Below are positions 6,821 to 15,082 of a stretch of DNA of 38,863 nucleotides, piece by piece (position 1 is the stretch's first letter; every line of letters starts with the position of its first letter). Below the pieces are notes generated by a model. That model searched no databases, was not told the DNA's origin, and saw only the letters and a list, made by a program, of their open reading frames with translations. The stretch is from NCBI RefSeq assembly GCF_000378145.1, contig NZ_KB899308.1:1-38863 (forward strand). The letters run 5' to 3'. A program made the translations under genes and the position numbers. Source of the stretch: Saccharibacillus kuerlensis DSM 22868. GTDB lineage: Bacteria; Bacillota; Bacilli; Paenibacillales; Paenibacillaceae.

Positions 6821-7509
6821 ATGAAGAAATTTCAGGTTGGGATTATAGGGAGTGGTTTTGGTGCAAATGTACATGCTCCTATTCTTAAGTTACATCCCGG
6901 GTTTGAATTGAGAGCGACTTGTCAACCCAGTATAGAGGTTGGGAGGGAGAGAAGAGTAAGGGAGGAGGGTTACTGTTTGCTGTTGGATCCCATATGCTAG
7001 ATTCATTAATGTGGTGGATGAATAAGCCTATAGTCGATGTCTATGCAGACTTAAAAACTGTAGTTCCCAAATTTGAAGGACCTGACGGTAATGAAAACAG
7101 AGATGCAGAGGACTTTTTTGCTATTATGGGCCATTTTGAAGATGGAACATCTTTTATAGCTAATTTATATTATCCAGCAGTAAGAGGAAGTGGTTGGAAC
7201 TTGGAAATACTAGGGACAAAGGGAACTTTGATTATGAAAAATGATACAGACATAACGATAAGTACAGGAGAAGAGTTCCAAGATATAAAAATTGAAGAAT
7301 CAGAAGAATCAGATCAATTAACTCCTTTAGCAAAACCATACTTTAAGGGACTATATCCAATGTTTGATTCGGTTTACAAGTCTATTTCAAGCCATAAACC
7401 TTATCCTAACACGCCAACTCTAATTGATGGACATCTCACACAACTAGTAATGGATGCAATTAGGGAATCTGCTGCAAAGAAGACAAGGACTATAGTAAGA
7501 CAGAAGTAA
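6821..7509 (+). pseudogene. Broken Gfo/Idh/MocA-family oxidoreductase
   Basis: ATG 6821, behind TAAGGAG, opens a frame with the NAD-binding start VGIIGSGFGANVHAPIL. It loses homology near base 6925, after FELRATCQ, and soon stops. The second half resumes in another frame from about 6925: YRGWEGEKSKGGGLLFAVGS, the typical C-terminal domain, complete to the stop at 7509. Roughly 100 residues are missing, including the second half of the Rossmann domain and the 'EKP' catalytic segment. A deletion that also shifted the frame explains this. The rest is well preserved, so the loss looks recent. The MITE-like element lies directly upstream. Confidence 0.85.
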
Positions 7510-7567
7510 GAATGAATAAATTTAAAAGAAAACAAAGTTACAAAACAAAACAAAGGAAGTGACATCA

Positions 7568-8020
7568 ATGGATCAGGAATTTGCATTTACTCGAATTGGA
7601 TATGTTTACGTACCTACAACTGAAATTGACAAATCGATTGATTGGTACACGACAAATTTAAACTTCAAGCTAATGAACAAATTCCAAGACCGTGGTTCCT
7701 TCATGGCTGTTTTGCATCATCCTCATAAAAATTCTATTGCACTGGTGCTTATCGAAACAGAAGATAGACAGCAGCTTGAAATAATAAGGAACGGAAAGCC
7801 TTTCCCGGTTATGGCTATCAATTGTCCGGATATTGAGTTCACCTATAATGACTTAAAGGGCAAGGGTGTTACGGTAGAAGAATTACATACACTTGCTGAA
7901 GGTGAAGCCAAATATTTTTATTTTCGAGATCCTGAAGGGAATTTACTAGAAGGAGCTTGGTCAATTTGGGATCCTGTAGATGAAATTAAAGACGATTACA
8001 AGAAACATAGTGAGAATTGA
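7568..8020 (+). CDS. VOC / glyoxalase-like protein
   Basis: A 150-residue protein; ATG 7568 is preferred because AAAGGAAG (7552-7559) is eight bases upstream. It has two betaalpha-betabetabeta modules: module 1 begins FTRIGYVYVPTTEIDKSIDW and module 2 ends YFYFRDPEGNLLEGAW, with the usual 'DP.GN..E' signature. The family covers metal-dependent lyases, dioxygenases and resistance proteins; nothing here shows which. The gene follows the broken oxidoreductase by 58 bases and may once have shared its transcript. It ends with a lysine-rich tail. The 160 bases after it hold no gene. Confidence 0.85.
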   Translation: MDQEFAFTRIGYVYVPTTEIDKSIDWYTTNLNFKLMNKFQDRGSFMAVLHHPHKNSIALVLIETEDRQQLEIIRNGKPFPVMAINCPDIEFTYNDLKGKGVTVEELHTLAEGEAKYFYFRDPEGNLLEGAWSIWDPVDEIKDDYKKHSEN

Positions 8021-8182
8021 AGCACAGTGTAAGAAGCTCAAGGAAGGCAGCCCTATTATCTAATACCGCATTCACGCATAAGGCTGTTCTCTCGGTCTTG
8101 AGGTTCAAGGAAGTAACTGCAGCAGCTGCTTCTGGAAGTTTATGAAGATCTAGAGCATCAAGTGAAACTAGGAGGCTTATTC

Positions 8183-8764
8183 ATGGATGATCTCAAAAAT
8201 ATTAATAAACCAATGAAAGCTGTTGAAATTAGCAATCAAGCTTCCCAATATGGTTTTACAGCTTCATGTGACGAGTTAACCGGAAGCTTTCTGAGAATGT
8301 TAGCAGCCGCTCGAACGCAAAGTACAATTCTGGAACTAGGGACAGGAGCAGGTCATTCCACGGCATGGTTGCTTGACGGAATGGATAGTTCGAGCGAATT
8401 GTATTCGGTTGAGATGGATGAGAACTGCTCCAACATAGCCAAGGAAGTTCTAGGCGAAGATCCGCGTCTGCATTTGATAGTTGGCGATGGCGGAGCATAC
8501 ATAGAAGAGCATAAAAACGAAAAATTTGATTTGATATTTGCAGATACATGGCCGGGTAAATTCTATTTGATTGAGGAAGTGCTAGGTATGGTTAAGCCTG
8601 GAGGAATCTATTTGATCGATGATTTAAACCCTCAACCCAATTGGCCCGACGGTCATGAGGACAAGGTTGCCGAATTGATTTCTTTTTTAGAAACAAGAAA
8701 CGAGTTCCACATGAGTAAGCTGAATTGGTCGACAGGATTAATTTTGATGACCAAAAAAAGCTGA
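8183..8764 (+). CDS. SAM-dependent O-methyltransferase-like protein
   Basis: The frame is open from GTG 8162, but TAGGAGGC (8169-8176) just before ATG 8183 shows the start. The 193-residue product has the SAM-binding motif ILELGTGAGHSTAWL (residues 49-63), an acidic ribose-binding residue in YSVEMDE, and FDLIFADTWPGK as motif IV. The overall order fits the class I family of small O-methyltransferases (Methyltransf_24 type). The substrate is unknown. It stands alone between VOC and Imm-5-like genes on the same strand. Confidence 0.82.
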   Translation: MDDLKNINKPMKAVEISNQASQYGFTASCDELTGSFLRMLAAARTQSTILELGTGAGHSTAWLLDGMDSSSELYSVEMDENCSNIAKEVLGEDPRLHLIVGDGGAYIEEHKNEKFDLIFADTWPGKFYLIEEVLGMVKPGGIYLIDDLNPQPNWPDGHEDKVAELISFLETRNEFHMSKLNWSTGLILMTKKS

Positions 8765-8828
8765 TTGCAGCGAAATTAGAACAGAACTATCTTTATTCCA
8801 TAGTACATAATAACTGAGGTTTTTTTTA

Positions 8829-9374
8829 ATGAATATAGAAGAATATGCTTGGGATAAGCACGAACAGAAATTAAAACAACAAACTGAATTCACCTACAGC
8901 GAACCCAAAATAAAAATTGTAGATGACAGTGACTTAAGAAAGAAAATTGAAGCAGCGCTTGAAGAACTGCCACAGAAGCTGCTTGCTCAATGGGCGGTAC
9001 AAGTATCGGCAGAGCATTTACATGATCTCGATCACCACTTGAAAAATGATCCGCGTATAGAATTAGGGTTAGAGACATTACAAAAACGAATGGAAGGTTC
9101 CATTGGCGCTTATGAGTTAAGGAAGACGGGGTTCATTGTGAATCAACTATCCAAGGAATCCAAAACCAAGACCAGTCAATATGCTGCACGGTCATTTGCT
9201 CAAGCTATTGCAGTAGGGCATATGAGAGGACATGCTCTAGTTAGTAGTGACTACGCAGTGAAGTTAGTAAATTTACTATTCAATAATTCTTTAGAAGCTG
9301 CAACAAGGGAAAGACAGAGACAATTGAAAATATTGAATGAATTAGAGCAAGATTTTTTGAACAAAAGAACATAG
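8829..9374 (+). CDS. Putative immunity protein (Imm-5-like helical domain)
   Basis: A 181-residue all-helical protein. The pattern LAQWAVQVSAEHLHDLDHHL, then a basic helix and later AARSFAQAIAVGHMRGHALV, resembles the Imm-5-like family of putative immunity proteins. Those carry the same 'WA..CAEH...' start and the late 'A.A.GH..GHA' helix. Members are found near polymorphic toxins, but no toxin gene is present here, so it may be an orphan immunity gene. The start ATG 8829 follows GAGG and a T run. The family call rests on pattern memory only. Confidence 0.6.
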   Translation: MNIEEYAWDKHEQKLKQQTEFTYSEPKIKIVDDSDLRKKIEAALEELPQKLLAQWAVQVSAEHLHDLDHHLKNDPRIELGLETLQKRMEGSIGAYELRKTGFIVNQLSKESKTKTSQYAARSFAQAIAVGHMRGHALVSSDYAVKLVNLLFNNSLEAATRERQRQLKILNELEQDFLNKRT

Positions 9375-9406
9375 GATACGATCAAAACAACCGAACGGAG
9401 TTTACC

Positions 9407-9952
9407 ATGCTCATTCATAAACAAGATTTCAAAGTTAAGGGATTAAGCTATACCATCAGATCTGCTGTCCATGAAGACGCCAATCGTTTGTCTGAACTCA
9501 GGGTAGAGATCGATGGAGAAACGGAAAACATGGATAGGGAAAGCGGAGAAGCTTTTATCGATCCATCAGGATTTGAAGATATTATAAAGTCAGACAGTAA
9601 ACATTCGAAAAGTCTATTTTTAGTTGTTGAAGTCGAAGGTCGCATTGTTGGATTTTCACGCTGTGTAGGAAACGACTTGAAGAGAACTAGGCATAAGGTT
9701 GAATTTGGAGTCTGCGTTTTGAAAAACTATTGGGGTTACGGGATGGGGAGGAATTTATTAAAAGAAACGATCAATTGGGCAGATTCCAATGAAATAAAGA
9801 AAATAAATTTGAGTGTACTGGAAAGCAATAAGAATGCCATTGAATTATATAAATCTGTTGGTTTTGAAGTTGAAGGCCTATTGAAGAATGACAAATTACT
9901 TTCTGATGGTCGCTATTACAATACGTTACTGATGGCAAGAATAGCAGTATAA
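9407..9952 (+). CDS. GNAT-family N-acetyltransferase
   Basis: A 181-residue protein of the RimI/RimL-like GNAT type. Motif A is clear: a strand with EFGVCVLKNYWGYGMGRNLL (about 99-118), where the Q/RxxGxG/A-type turn is WGYGMG, binding acetyl-CoA. The C-terminal block NKNAIELYKSVGFEVEG is the usual 'N..A...Y...GF...G' signature. The acceptor (protein N-terminus, amine or antibiotic) cannot be read from the sequence. It converges on the SDR gene at 10049, with a shared terminator between. Confidence 0.88.
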   Translation: MLIHKQDFKVKGLSYTIRSAVHEDANRLSELRVEIDGETENMDRESGEAFIDPSGFEDIIKSDSKHSKSLFLVVEVEGRIVGFSRCVGNDLKRTRHKVEFGVCVLKNYWGYGMGRNLLKETINWADSNEIKKINLSVLESNKNAIELYKSVGFEVEGLLKNDKLLSDGRYYNTLLMARIAV

Positions 9953-9991
9953 AAATCAGGCAGAGAGCTTCTACGCTCCTCTGCCTGATTT
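9953..9991. terminator. Bidirectional terminator between GNAT and SDR genes
   Basis: A perfect stem AAATCAGGCAGAG (9953-9965) with its complement at 9979-9991, A-rich on one side and T-rich on the other, serves both convergent genes. Confidence 0.88.
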
Positions 9992-10048
9992 GATCCATCC
10001 ACTTATTGGAGATAGATTACAGGTCCGCTCATTCTTGGCGATTTAAGG

Positions 10049-10795
10049 TCAAACTTGAGCCATGCCGCCATCTACAAACAATTCGATCCCGTTCACATAA
10101 CTGCTTTCTTCCGAAGCTAGAAACATCACAGCGTTGGCAATCTCTTCCGTCTTGCCCGTGCGACCTAGTGGAATGACATTTTTCGACGACTCGAGGACCT
10201 GATCCAGCGCTTCGCCAAACAGATCATCATAAGCCGGCGTGTGGACTACACCGGGACTCACTACGTTTAGCCGTATACTTGTGCCTTTCAAATCCGTGAT
10301 CCAGTTTCTCGCCATCTGACGGAGAGCAGCCTTCGTACCTCCGTAGACACTAAAACCCGGGTCGCCGATCGTACCTGCCGTCGAGCCGGTTATGATGATC
10401 GTTCCTGTCCTATTTGGAAACAGCGGCAGCGCCTTTTGAACGGTAAACAAAGTTCCTTTTACGTTCACGTCGAACGTCTTGTCATACTGTTCTTCTGTGA
10501 TTTGACCTAAAGGCAGAATGCTGCCAAGTCCAGCGTTTGCGAACAGAATATCCAGATGCCCTTTCTCCCGCTTAACCGTATCAAACAGTTTGTCCAAATC
10601 CTTCAGATTAGAAATGTCTCCTTGAACGCCGGTTACCCGCTCACCGATCAATTGCACTGCCGCGTCCAGTTCGCTTTGCCTGCGTCCGGTAATGAGCACG
10701 TAGGCGCCTTCCGAAACGAAACGCTGCGCCGTCGTCAGTCCGATCCCGCTTGTACCTCCGGTGATTACTGCTACTTTTCCTTCGAATTTCCCCAT
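10049..10795 (-). CDS. Short-chain dehydrogenase/reductase
   Basis: A 248-residue classical SDR. The cofactor motif TGGTSGIG spans residues 12-19 and GRR at 37-39 favours NADP(H). NAG is at 87-89, and the catalytic Ser138, Tyr151 and Lys155 are present (SVYGGTK). The C-terminus ends in the usual [11 protein letters not shown]. The substrate is unknown. The start ATG 10795 follows AGGAGGCATATAG. Its upstream region carries GTAAT-N4-ATTAC (10878-10891), the motif also found ahead of the neighbouring Crp/Fnr gene, and an 8 bp inverted pair CGTTATGA/TCATAACG (10826-10858). The Crp/Fnr protein is therefore a likely regulator. Confidence 0.9.
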   Translation of the reverse strand: MGKFEGKVAVITGGTSGIGLTTAQRFVSEGAYVLITGRRQSELDAAVQLIGERVTGVQGDISNLKDLDKLFDTVKREKGHLDILFANAGLGSILPLGQITEEQYDKTFDVNVKGTLFTVQKALPLFPNRTGTIIITGSTAGTIGDPGFSVYGGTKAALRQMARNWITDLKGTSIRLNVVSPGVVHTPAYDDLFGEALDQVLESSKNVIPLGRTGKTEEIANAVMFLASEESSYVNGIELFVDGGMAQV

Positions 10796-10825
10796 GTCTA
10801 TATGCCTCCTATAAGTTTCATCTGT

Positions 10826-10858
10826 CGTTATGAGTCTGTTACGAGATTTATCATAACG
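10826..10858. promoter_or_regulatory. Inverted pair in the SDR leader
   Basis: CGTTATGA (10826-10833) and TCATAACG (10851-10858) form a perfect 8 bp inverted pair 17 bases apart, just upstream of the SDR ribosome binding site. It could be an operator or a leader hairpin. Confidence 0.4.
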
Positions 10859-10876
10859 TTAGATAAATCATTTGAC

Positions 10877-10892
10877 CGTAATGTGGATTACG
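10877..10892. promoter_or_regulatory. Candidate Crp/Fnr-family operator ahead of the SDR gene
   Basis: CGTAAT-GTGG-ATTACG is a perfect 6 bp inverted pair. Its core GTAAT-N4-ATTAC is repeated at 11723-11736 ahead of the Crp/Fnr gene. The spacing resembles other dimeric Crp/Fnr sites. Confidence 0.55.
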
Positions 10893-10934
10893 TCCAAGAC
10901 ATATAGTCGGAAGGAGGAGAATATGCAGCGTGCA

Positions 10935-11642
10935 TCAAGCCAGTTCTTTCCTTGCTTTTTCGGTATGAATCATAATCGTTCTGCGGCCGGTCACAAGAAT
11001 CCCTTCATTGGATAGTTCTTTTAAAGTAAGGGACACCGCTTCTCTCGTAGCACCGATCATATCGGCCAATTCTTGATGGGTCAGGGGGATGTCGATTTTT
11101 CGGTATCCATCTTTTTCTGTGCTGAACTTGTTGGACAGCCGGTTGAGAAAGTAAAGCACTTTACCGCGCAGATCTCGAAAAACCAATTTTTCTATTAATT
11201 CATCCTGCTCACGCAGACGTTTGCTCATTTTAGCTAAAAATCGTAAAGATAATTCAGAATGTCGGCTTAACAGCGGTTCGAATTGTTCGGTAGGAATCCA
11301 AAAAACAATGGAATCTTCCATCGTCTCCACATAGGTTCCTCTTGCGCCCAGTGAGAACGTGTCAACCTCGCCGAAAATGCCCCCTTCACTGAGAATGCAC
11401 ACCGTATGCTGCTTGCCGGCAGAATTGGTTTTGTAGAAGCGAAGTTTACCGGAAATTACGAAAAACAAGCCGTTTCTTTCATTGCTTGGCGTCTGAAAAA
11501 TAGCGTCTTTGGAGAGCGTATACGTATTTGATCTTGTGACCGATTGTGCGATATCATAAAGAATTTCTGCCGGAAGCGATTCGAATATTTTGATTTGCGG
11601 CAAAAATGAGGTTATGTTTTCGATTGTTTCGTGATGGTACAT
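10935..11642 (-). CDS. Crp/Fnr-family transcriptional regulator
   Basis: The start is ATG 11642, six bases after AAAAGGAGG; a longer frame to 11699 lacks a better site. The product has 235 residues. An N-terminal cyclic-nucleotide-binding-like beta barrel spans about 17-125 (ISGKLRFY, GGIFGEVDTFS). A dimer helix follows (about 125-155), then a winged helix with recognition helix TREAVSLTLKELSNEG (199-214). Only one cysteine is present, so it cannot hold an FNR-type iron-sulfur cluster; the signal is unknown. A palindrome TGTAATC-CA-GATTACA lies about 80 bases upstream of the start, and the same core occurs before the SDR gene, suggesting autoregulation and SDR control. Confidence 0.9.
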   Translation of the reverse strand: MYHHETIENITSFLPQIKIFESLPAEILYDIAQSVTRSNTYTLSKDAIFQTPSNERNGLFFVISGKLRFYKTNSAGKQHTVCILSEGGIFGEVDTFSLGARGTYVETMEDSIVFWIPTEQFEPLLSRHSELSLRFLAKMSKRLREQDELIEKLVFRDLRGKVLYFLNRLSNKFSTEKDGYRKIDIPLTHQELADMIGATREAVSLTLKELSNEGILVTGRRTIMIHTEKARKELA

Positions 11643-11721
11643 CCTGCGCCTCCTTTTCATCCTGCGAACGGCAATCGTTGTCTGCTTCGTAATCATCATA
11701 GACTACCATAATTCCCTCTTC

Positions 11722-11737
11722 TGTAATCCAGATTACA
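11722..11737. promoter_or_regulatory. Candidate autoregulatory site of the Crp/Fnr gene
   Basis: TGTAATC-CA-GATTACA is a perfect 7 bp inverted pair sharing GTAAT-N4-ATTAC with the SDR-side site at 10877-10892. From here to 12007 I see no convincing gene. A 40-codon frame from ATG 11802 (RQHRLFDLEELPIYQDI) has no ribosome binding site and may be a remnant. Confidence 0.6.
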
Positions 11738-12007
11738 AAACCAACAGGCGGTGATCGTTTGATCAGACCATACGATCGCATCAAGAGATCGTTGAAGAAA
11801 AATGGGAGCTGCAGCTTTAACAAAAAAGAGGCAGCATCGATTATTCGACTTGGAGGAACTCCCAATCTATCAAGATATTCAATCGAATAGGGAAGAGGCG
11901 TTTACAGATACCAATCATAACTAGCACATGTACGTGAATTTATCAGCGGATTATAGTTGCGCAGCATTTAATCTCGTGTTTTAGTGTTAAACTAAATTTC
12001 AAATTGT

Positions 12008-12063
12008 AAAAGAAACAGTACAGAGATGGAAGCTTAAGCCTCAAGTCTGTACTGTTTCTTTTT
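12008..12063. terminator. Hairpin terminator after the propeller lipoprotein gene
   Basis: The stem AAAAGAAACAGTACAGA (12008-12024) pairs with its complement at 12046-12062 across a 21-base loop. It is A-rich on one side and T-rich on the other, so it can act in both directions. It lies directly downstream of the minus-strand lipoprotein gene. Confidence 0.8.
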
Positions 12064-12080
12064 AACGAACTGTTTTCGTT

Positions 12081-13148
12081 TTAAGATGATCCTTTTACTA
12101 CCTGCATATTATTTATGAATCCTTCTTTAGGTTTAAAAATAGCAGTGAATTTATTCTTCTTCACATCATACTCAAATAATCCACGCTGATTATTCACAAT
12201 AGCTAATGTATAAATCTTACTCTCATCTTGTGAATAGTTTGCTTCTCCTCTTTGTAATCTTTTGGTTCCCCAGGTGCTTTCACTAGATGTACCTTTCTTT
12301 AAGTTATAATCGATCACAGTAGAAGGGACTTGCCCTTTATTGTATTCTTTGTCGCTAAATGCAATAACATGTCCTTTTTTATTCATAAGCATTCTAATCC
12401 AATAATTTTTACTGAAAAGCTTCTTTTTTTCTTTAAGATCAAAATCAGTTTCGTAAACAGTATATGTTGGCATTTTGAAGTTATTTTGACCAACTGGCCC
12501 GTCTTGATGTGCCAGGCTGTAGTTTCTTTGTTTCAAAGAGTATGCAGAGACATACAGTTTTTCAGTATTATGATCTAGAGTTATCGCCTCTACAAGCGTG
12601 TCATCATTACTCCAAAGTGTAATCTTTTTGGTTTTAAGATCTATTGCTCCTAGTCTTATCGCTTGTTCCCCCTTTATATTGGCTACAAAAAACAATCGAT
12701 CACCTGAAGGGATTACATAATTAACTGCAAATAAATTTTCAGTTAGTTGACTTGTTTTCTTTTTTGATAAGTCTCTTACAAAGATTTGATCTCCATACTC
12801 TTTATCTGTCCCAACTCTTTGTGTGTAATAAACCAATTGATTCGGTTTATCGTAAAATGCCAGAGGGTATTGCGCGGTATAGTCAAATTGAAAGATTTTT
12901 TCGGTTTTTTTTGTTGATGAATCATAACTTAGCACTTGTGTTTTTATAGCATCACTATCATCAGAAGCTGCATATTCTGAATAAGTTAATGTCACATAAT
13001 CTGTGGTAGGAGCTGTTGATCTAGTTTCCTTATTAGCTGCAGAATCAGATTTTATTTTATTTGTTGTTTCTAAATTATCGTTTTTAGAAGTGCAGGCAAC
13101 TAAAAAAAATAAAAGTAATAAAATCAAAAATTTAAGTACTCTTTTCAA
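12081..13148 (-). CDS. Lipoprotein with beta-propeller-like repeats
   Basis: A 355-residue protein. Its signal is a basic start, a leucine/phenylalanine core and the lipobox LVAC with Cys19, followed by a Ser/Thr/Lys-rich linker to about residue 50. The rest holds repeated blade-like units, each a pair of strands plus 'D...KK...': FVRDLSKKKTSQL, GAIDLKTKKITLW, FDLKEKKKLFSK, FEYDVKKNKFTAI. This resembles TolB/WD40-like propellers. It likely sits on the outer membrane face as a binding or sensor protein. The secreted-protein gene lies 84 bases upstream on the same strand, with a strong hairpin in the gap, so the two probably form an operon with differential expression. Confidence 0.75.
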   Translation of the reverse strand: MKRVLKFLILLLLFFLVACTSKNDNLETTNKIKSDSAANKETRSTAPTTDYVTLTYSEYAASDDSDAIKTQVLSYDSSTKKTEKIFQFDYTAQYPLAFYDKPNQLVYYTQRVGTDKEYGDQIFVRDLSKKKTSQLTENLFAVNYVIPSGDRLFFVANIKGEQAIRLGAIDLKTKKITLWSNDDTLVEAITLDHNTEKLYVSAYSLKQRNYSLAHQDGPVGQNNFKMPTYTVYETDFDLKEKKKLFSKNYWIRMLMNKKGHVIAFSDKEYNKGQVPSTVIDYNLKKGTSSESTWGTKRLQRGEANYSQDESKIYTLAIVNNQRGLFEYDVKKNKFTAIFKPKEGFINNMQVVKGSS

Positions 13149-13182
13149 AGATAACCTCTCCTTAGAACTCTAGTGAAAAACC

Positions 13183-13217
13183 AGTTATGCCTATGGCTAA
13201 AAACCATAGGCATAACT
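13183..13217 (-). terminator. Intercistronic hairpin between secreted protein and lipoprotein genes
   Basis: A perfect 14 bp stem AGTTATGCCTATGG / CCATAGGCATAACT with a seven-base loop lies between the two minus-strand genes. On that strand GGTTTTTCAC follows, so it may stop part of the transcripts or protect the 3' end of the upstream message. Confidence 0.65.
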
Positions 13218-13232
13218 TTACATTCTCACATC

Positions 13233-14123
13233 TTAAAATTGATAATAATAACGACCTGGGAACGAGAGCGTATCGCTATAAGTATAACCAAATTGTTTGT
13301 TATTCCATCCCCAAAAATAGTTATCCATCACTGCATCAGGAAGAGAACCAATATCGTTTTTATATACAGTTTTTGTAATGTTAGTATCTAGGGCTCTTGC
13401 AGTGACTGGAGTTCCATGTACAGCATTATCAATTTGTCTTTTAGTTGCAATATCTCCTGCGCCTAATGTTTTCCCGCTAGAACCTATAGTTCCAGAGCCG
13501 CCAACTCCTGCACGAAATACTGTGAATCTTCCTTCACCTGTTACAGCGCCAGCTGAAACAACTACTTTTTGTCCTGAGCCGTATGTATAAGTTCCAGGTG
13601 CCAAACGCCCTGGGTAAGGGACTGTAGTGCTAGGCACAGCTGCTGCTTCCGCCTGTATAGAAGCAATACTTTTATCTAAGTAAATACGATTGATATGTCC
13701 ATCAGAACCATAAATCACCACCGTGCCTGGGGAAGGTGGTGGCAGATCGAAACCAAGATCAACTACTGGCAAATTCTTGACTGAGTCAGCCACCGCCTTA
13801 AAAAAAGCATCTTCCGCAATTCTTCCTTCAATATCAGGAACTTCCTCTGTAAAGTTTTTGTTTACTTCTAATGAGCTTGCTGTATTTCTATGTTCTTCAA
13901 CGCTAGTGTCATATGTAACAATGGGCTGCTGCTTGTCGTTATAAGTTAGAATAGAGCCAGGTTTAAAGGTAGTTGGAATTTGAGTGTGTAAGGAGGCCAA
14001 TTGCTCAGAATATTTTTTTGGTAAAGATATTTCTGAAGCATTCGCAGCCATAGCATTTGTGGATACTGTAATGGAGGCGAGCAAACCTAAAGCGACAAAT
14101 GTACTACCTTTTCTCAATTTCAT
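13233..14123 (-). CDS. Secreted protein of unknown function
   Basis: A 296-residue exported protein. The signal peptide covers residues 1-26 with AMA as cleavage site; there is no lipobox. The mature protein has a proline-rich stretch (LPPPSPGTVVIYGSDG, about 127-142), a glycine-rich core (AGVGGSGTIGSSGKTLGAGD) and a C-terminus rich in aromatics (YFWGWNNKQFGYTYSD, ending GRYYYQF). No membrane or cell-wall anchor is visible, so it should be released. The aromatic C-terminus resembles a beta-strand module or a surface-binding tip. The start ATG 14123 follows AAAAGGAGATTAAAGA. It is probably cotranscribed with the propeller lipoprotein. I do not recognise the family. Confidence 0.75.
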   Translation of the reverse strand: MKLRKGSTFVALGLLASITVSTNAMAANASEISLPKKYSEQLASLHTQIPTTFKPGSILTYNDKQQPIVTYDTSVEEHRNTASSLEVNKNFTEEVPDIEGRIAEDAFFKAVADSVKNLPVVDLGFDLPPPSPGTVVIYGSDGHINRIYLDKSIASIQAEAAAVPSTTVPYPGRLAPGTYTYGSGQKVVVSAGAVTGEGRFTVFRAGVGGSGTIGSSGKTLGAGDIATKRQIDNAVHGTPVTARALDTNITKTVYKNDIGSLPDAVMDNYFWGWNNKQFGYTYSDTLSFPGRYYYQF

Positions 14124-14359
14124 TCTTTAATCTCCTTTTATGTAAGTAAAGTAAGTTGAAAATTAGTTTAAAACTTTCCTCCTTTCGAGTTTCTTGTGGA
14201 AAATTATAACATGTAATTATATTCAAAATGTTACACTATAATTACAAAATACTTTATTTTTTATAGATTCGATAAAATTAATGATAAGGAAATATTTATT
14301 AAATTTTTGTGATTCTACTTCATTTTTAAGAATAAGACTCTGAATAATATCTTATTCTC

Positions 14360-15034
14360 GGGCTTGTACGTAAACTTTAAGAACGCTATCGAATCTGCTA
14401 AATTGAAGACTTAAAGGCGACGATATGATTTAACCGACGAAAAATGGAATGTAAATGAGTCTATCTTGTTCCCTGCCCGCAAAACATAAGGAGGAAGGCC
14501 TCCGAAAATCGGAGACATCGACTGAATGAGTGACTTTAGGTCGTGAATTCCGGAGTAGCTTGGTATAATTTACCGGACTACTACAAACCCTGGTTTTCGG
14601 CTTGTATCTTTTTCTGGAAATTGTAAAATTCAGAACAGAAGAAAAAATTTTGAATAATGTCGCAATTGAACCGGACTTCGAGCAAATGATATTGGATATG
14701 ACGATTGTCTGTTGTATATCAATATGGAACGGAATGCTCTCAAATTAGACCTAGCCAATCGCGAAATTTTAGCTGATCTGCTTACAATGCTGATGGTATT
14801 TAAGCCCTCTTACCTCTTAAAGAAGAAGCAAAACCCCAGCAAGTGGAACCGCTGTATCAAGCAACCTTACGTCCACAACACTTATAAAGAATGGTGCTTG
14901 GTCGAATGTTTTTTCAACAGAATGAAAAATGCTGGCGCTTAGCGACTAGTTATGACAAGACAGCGAAAATGTTCAAGGTTTTGTAGCTGTGATTTCGATT
15001 CGGATCTGGATTAAATAGGTTTGCAAATATGCCC
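14360..15034 (+). mobile_element. Decayed IS5-family insertion sequence
   Basis: The left end GGGCTTGTACGTAAACT (14360-14376) and right end GTTTGCAAATATGCCC (15019-15034) form imperfect terminal inverted repeats. Inside are transposase fragments in shifted frames: DLTDEKWNVNESILFPARK near 14430-14490, and YKEWCLVECFFNRMKNAGA near 14885-14940. A frameshift follows, then WRLATSYDKTAKMFKVL. This order matches the IS5/IS427-type DDE transposase, whose C-terminus reads 'ECFFNR.K..RR.ATRYDKTA'. About 675 bp remain and the frame is broken many times, so it cannot move itself. The MITE-like element at 6663 has nearly the same ends. The stretch 14124-14359 before it is AT-rich leader DNA of the secreted-protein gene. 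Confidence 0.8.
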
Positions 15035-15082
15035 CAGTAAATTTTACGTAAATGAAATTACCGAGAGAAGGCGAATCCAACT

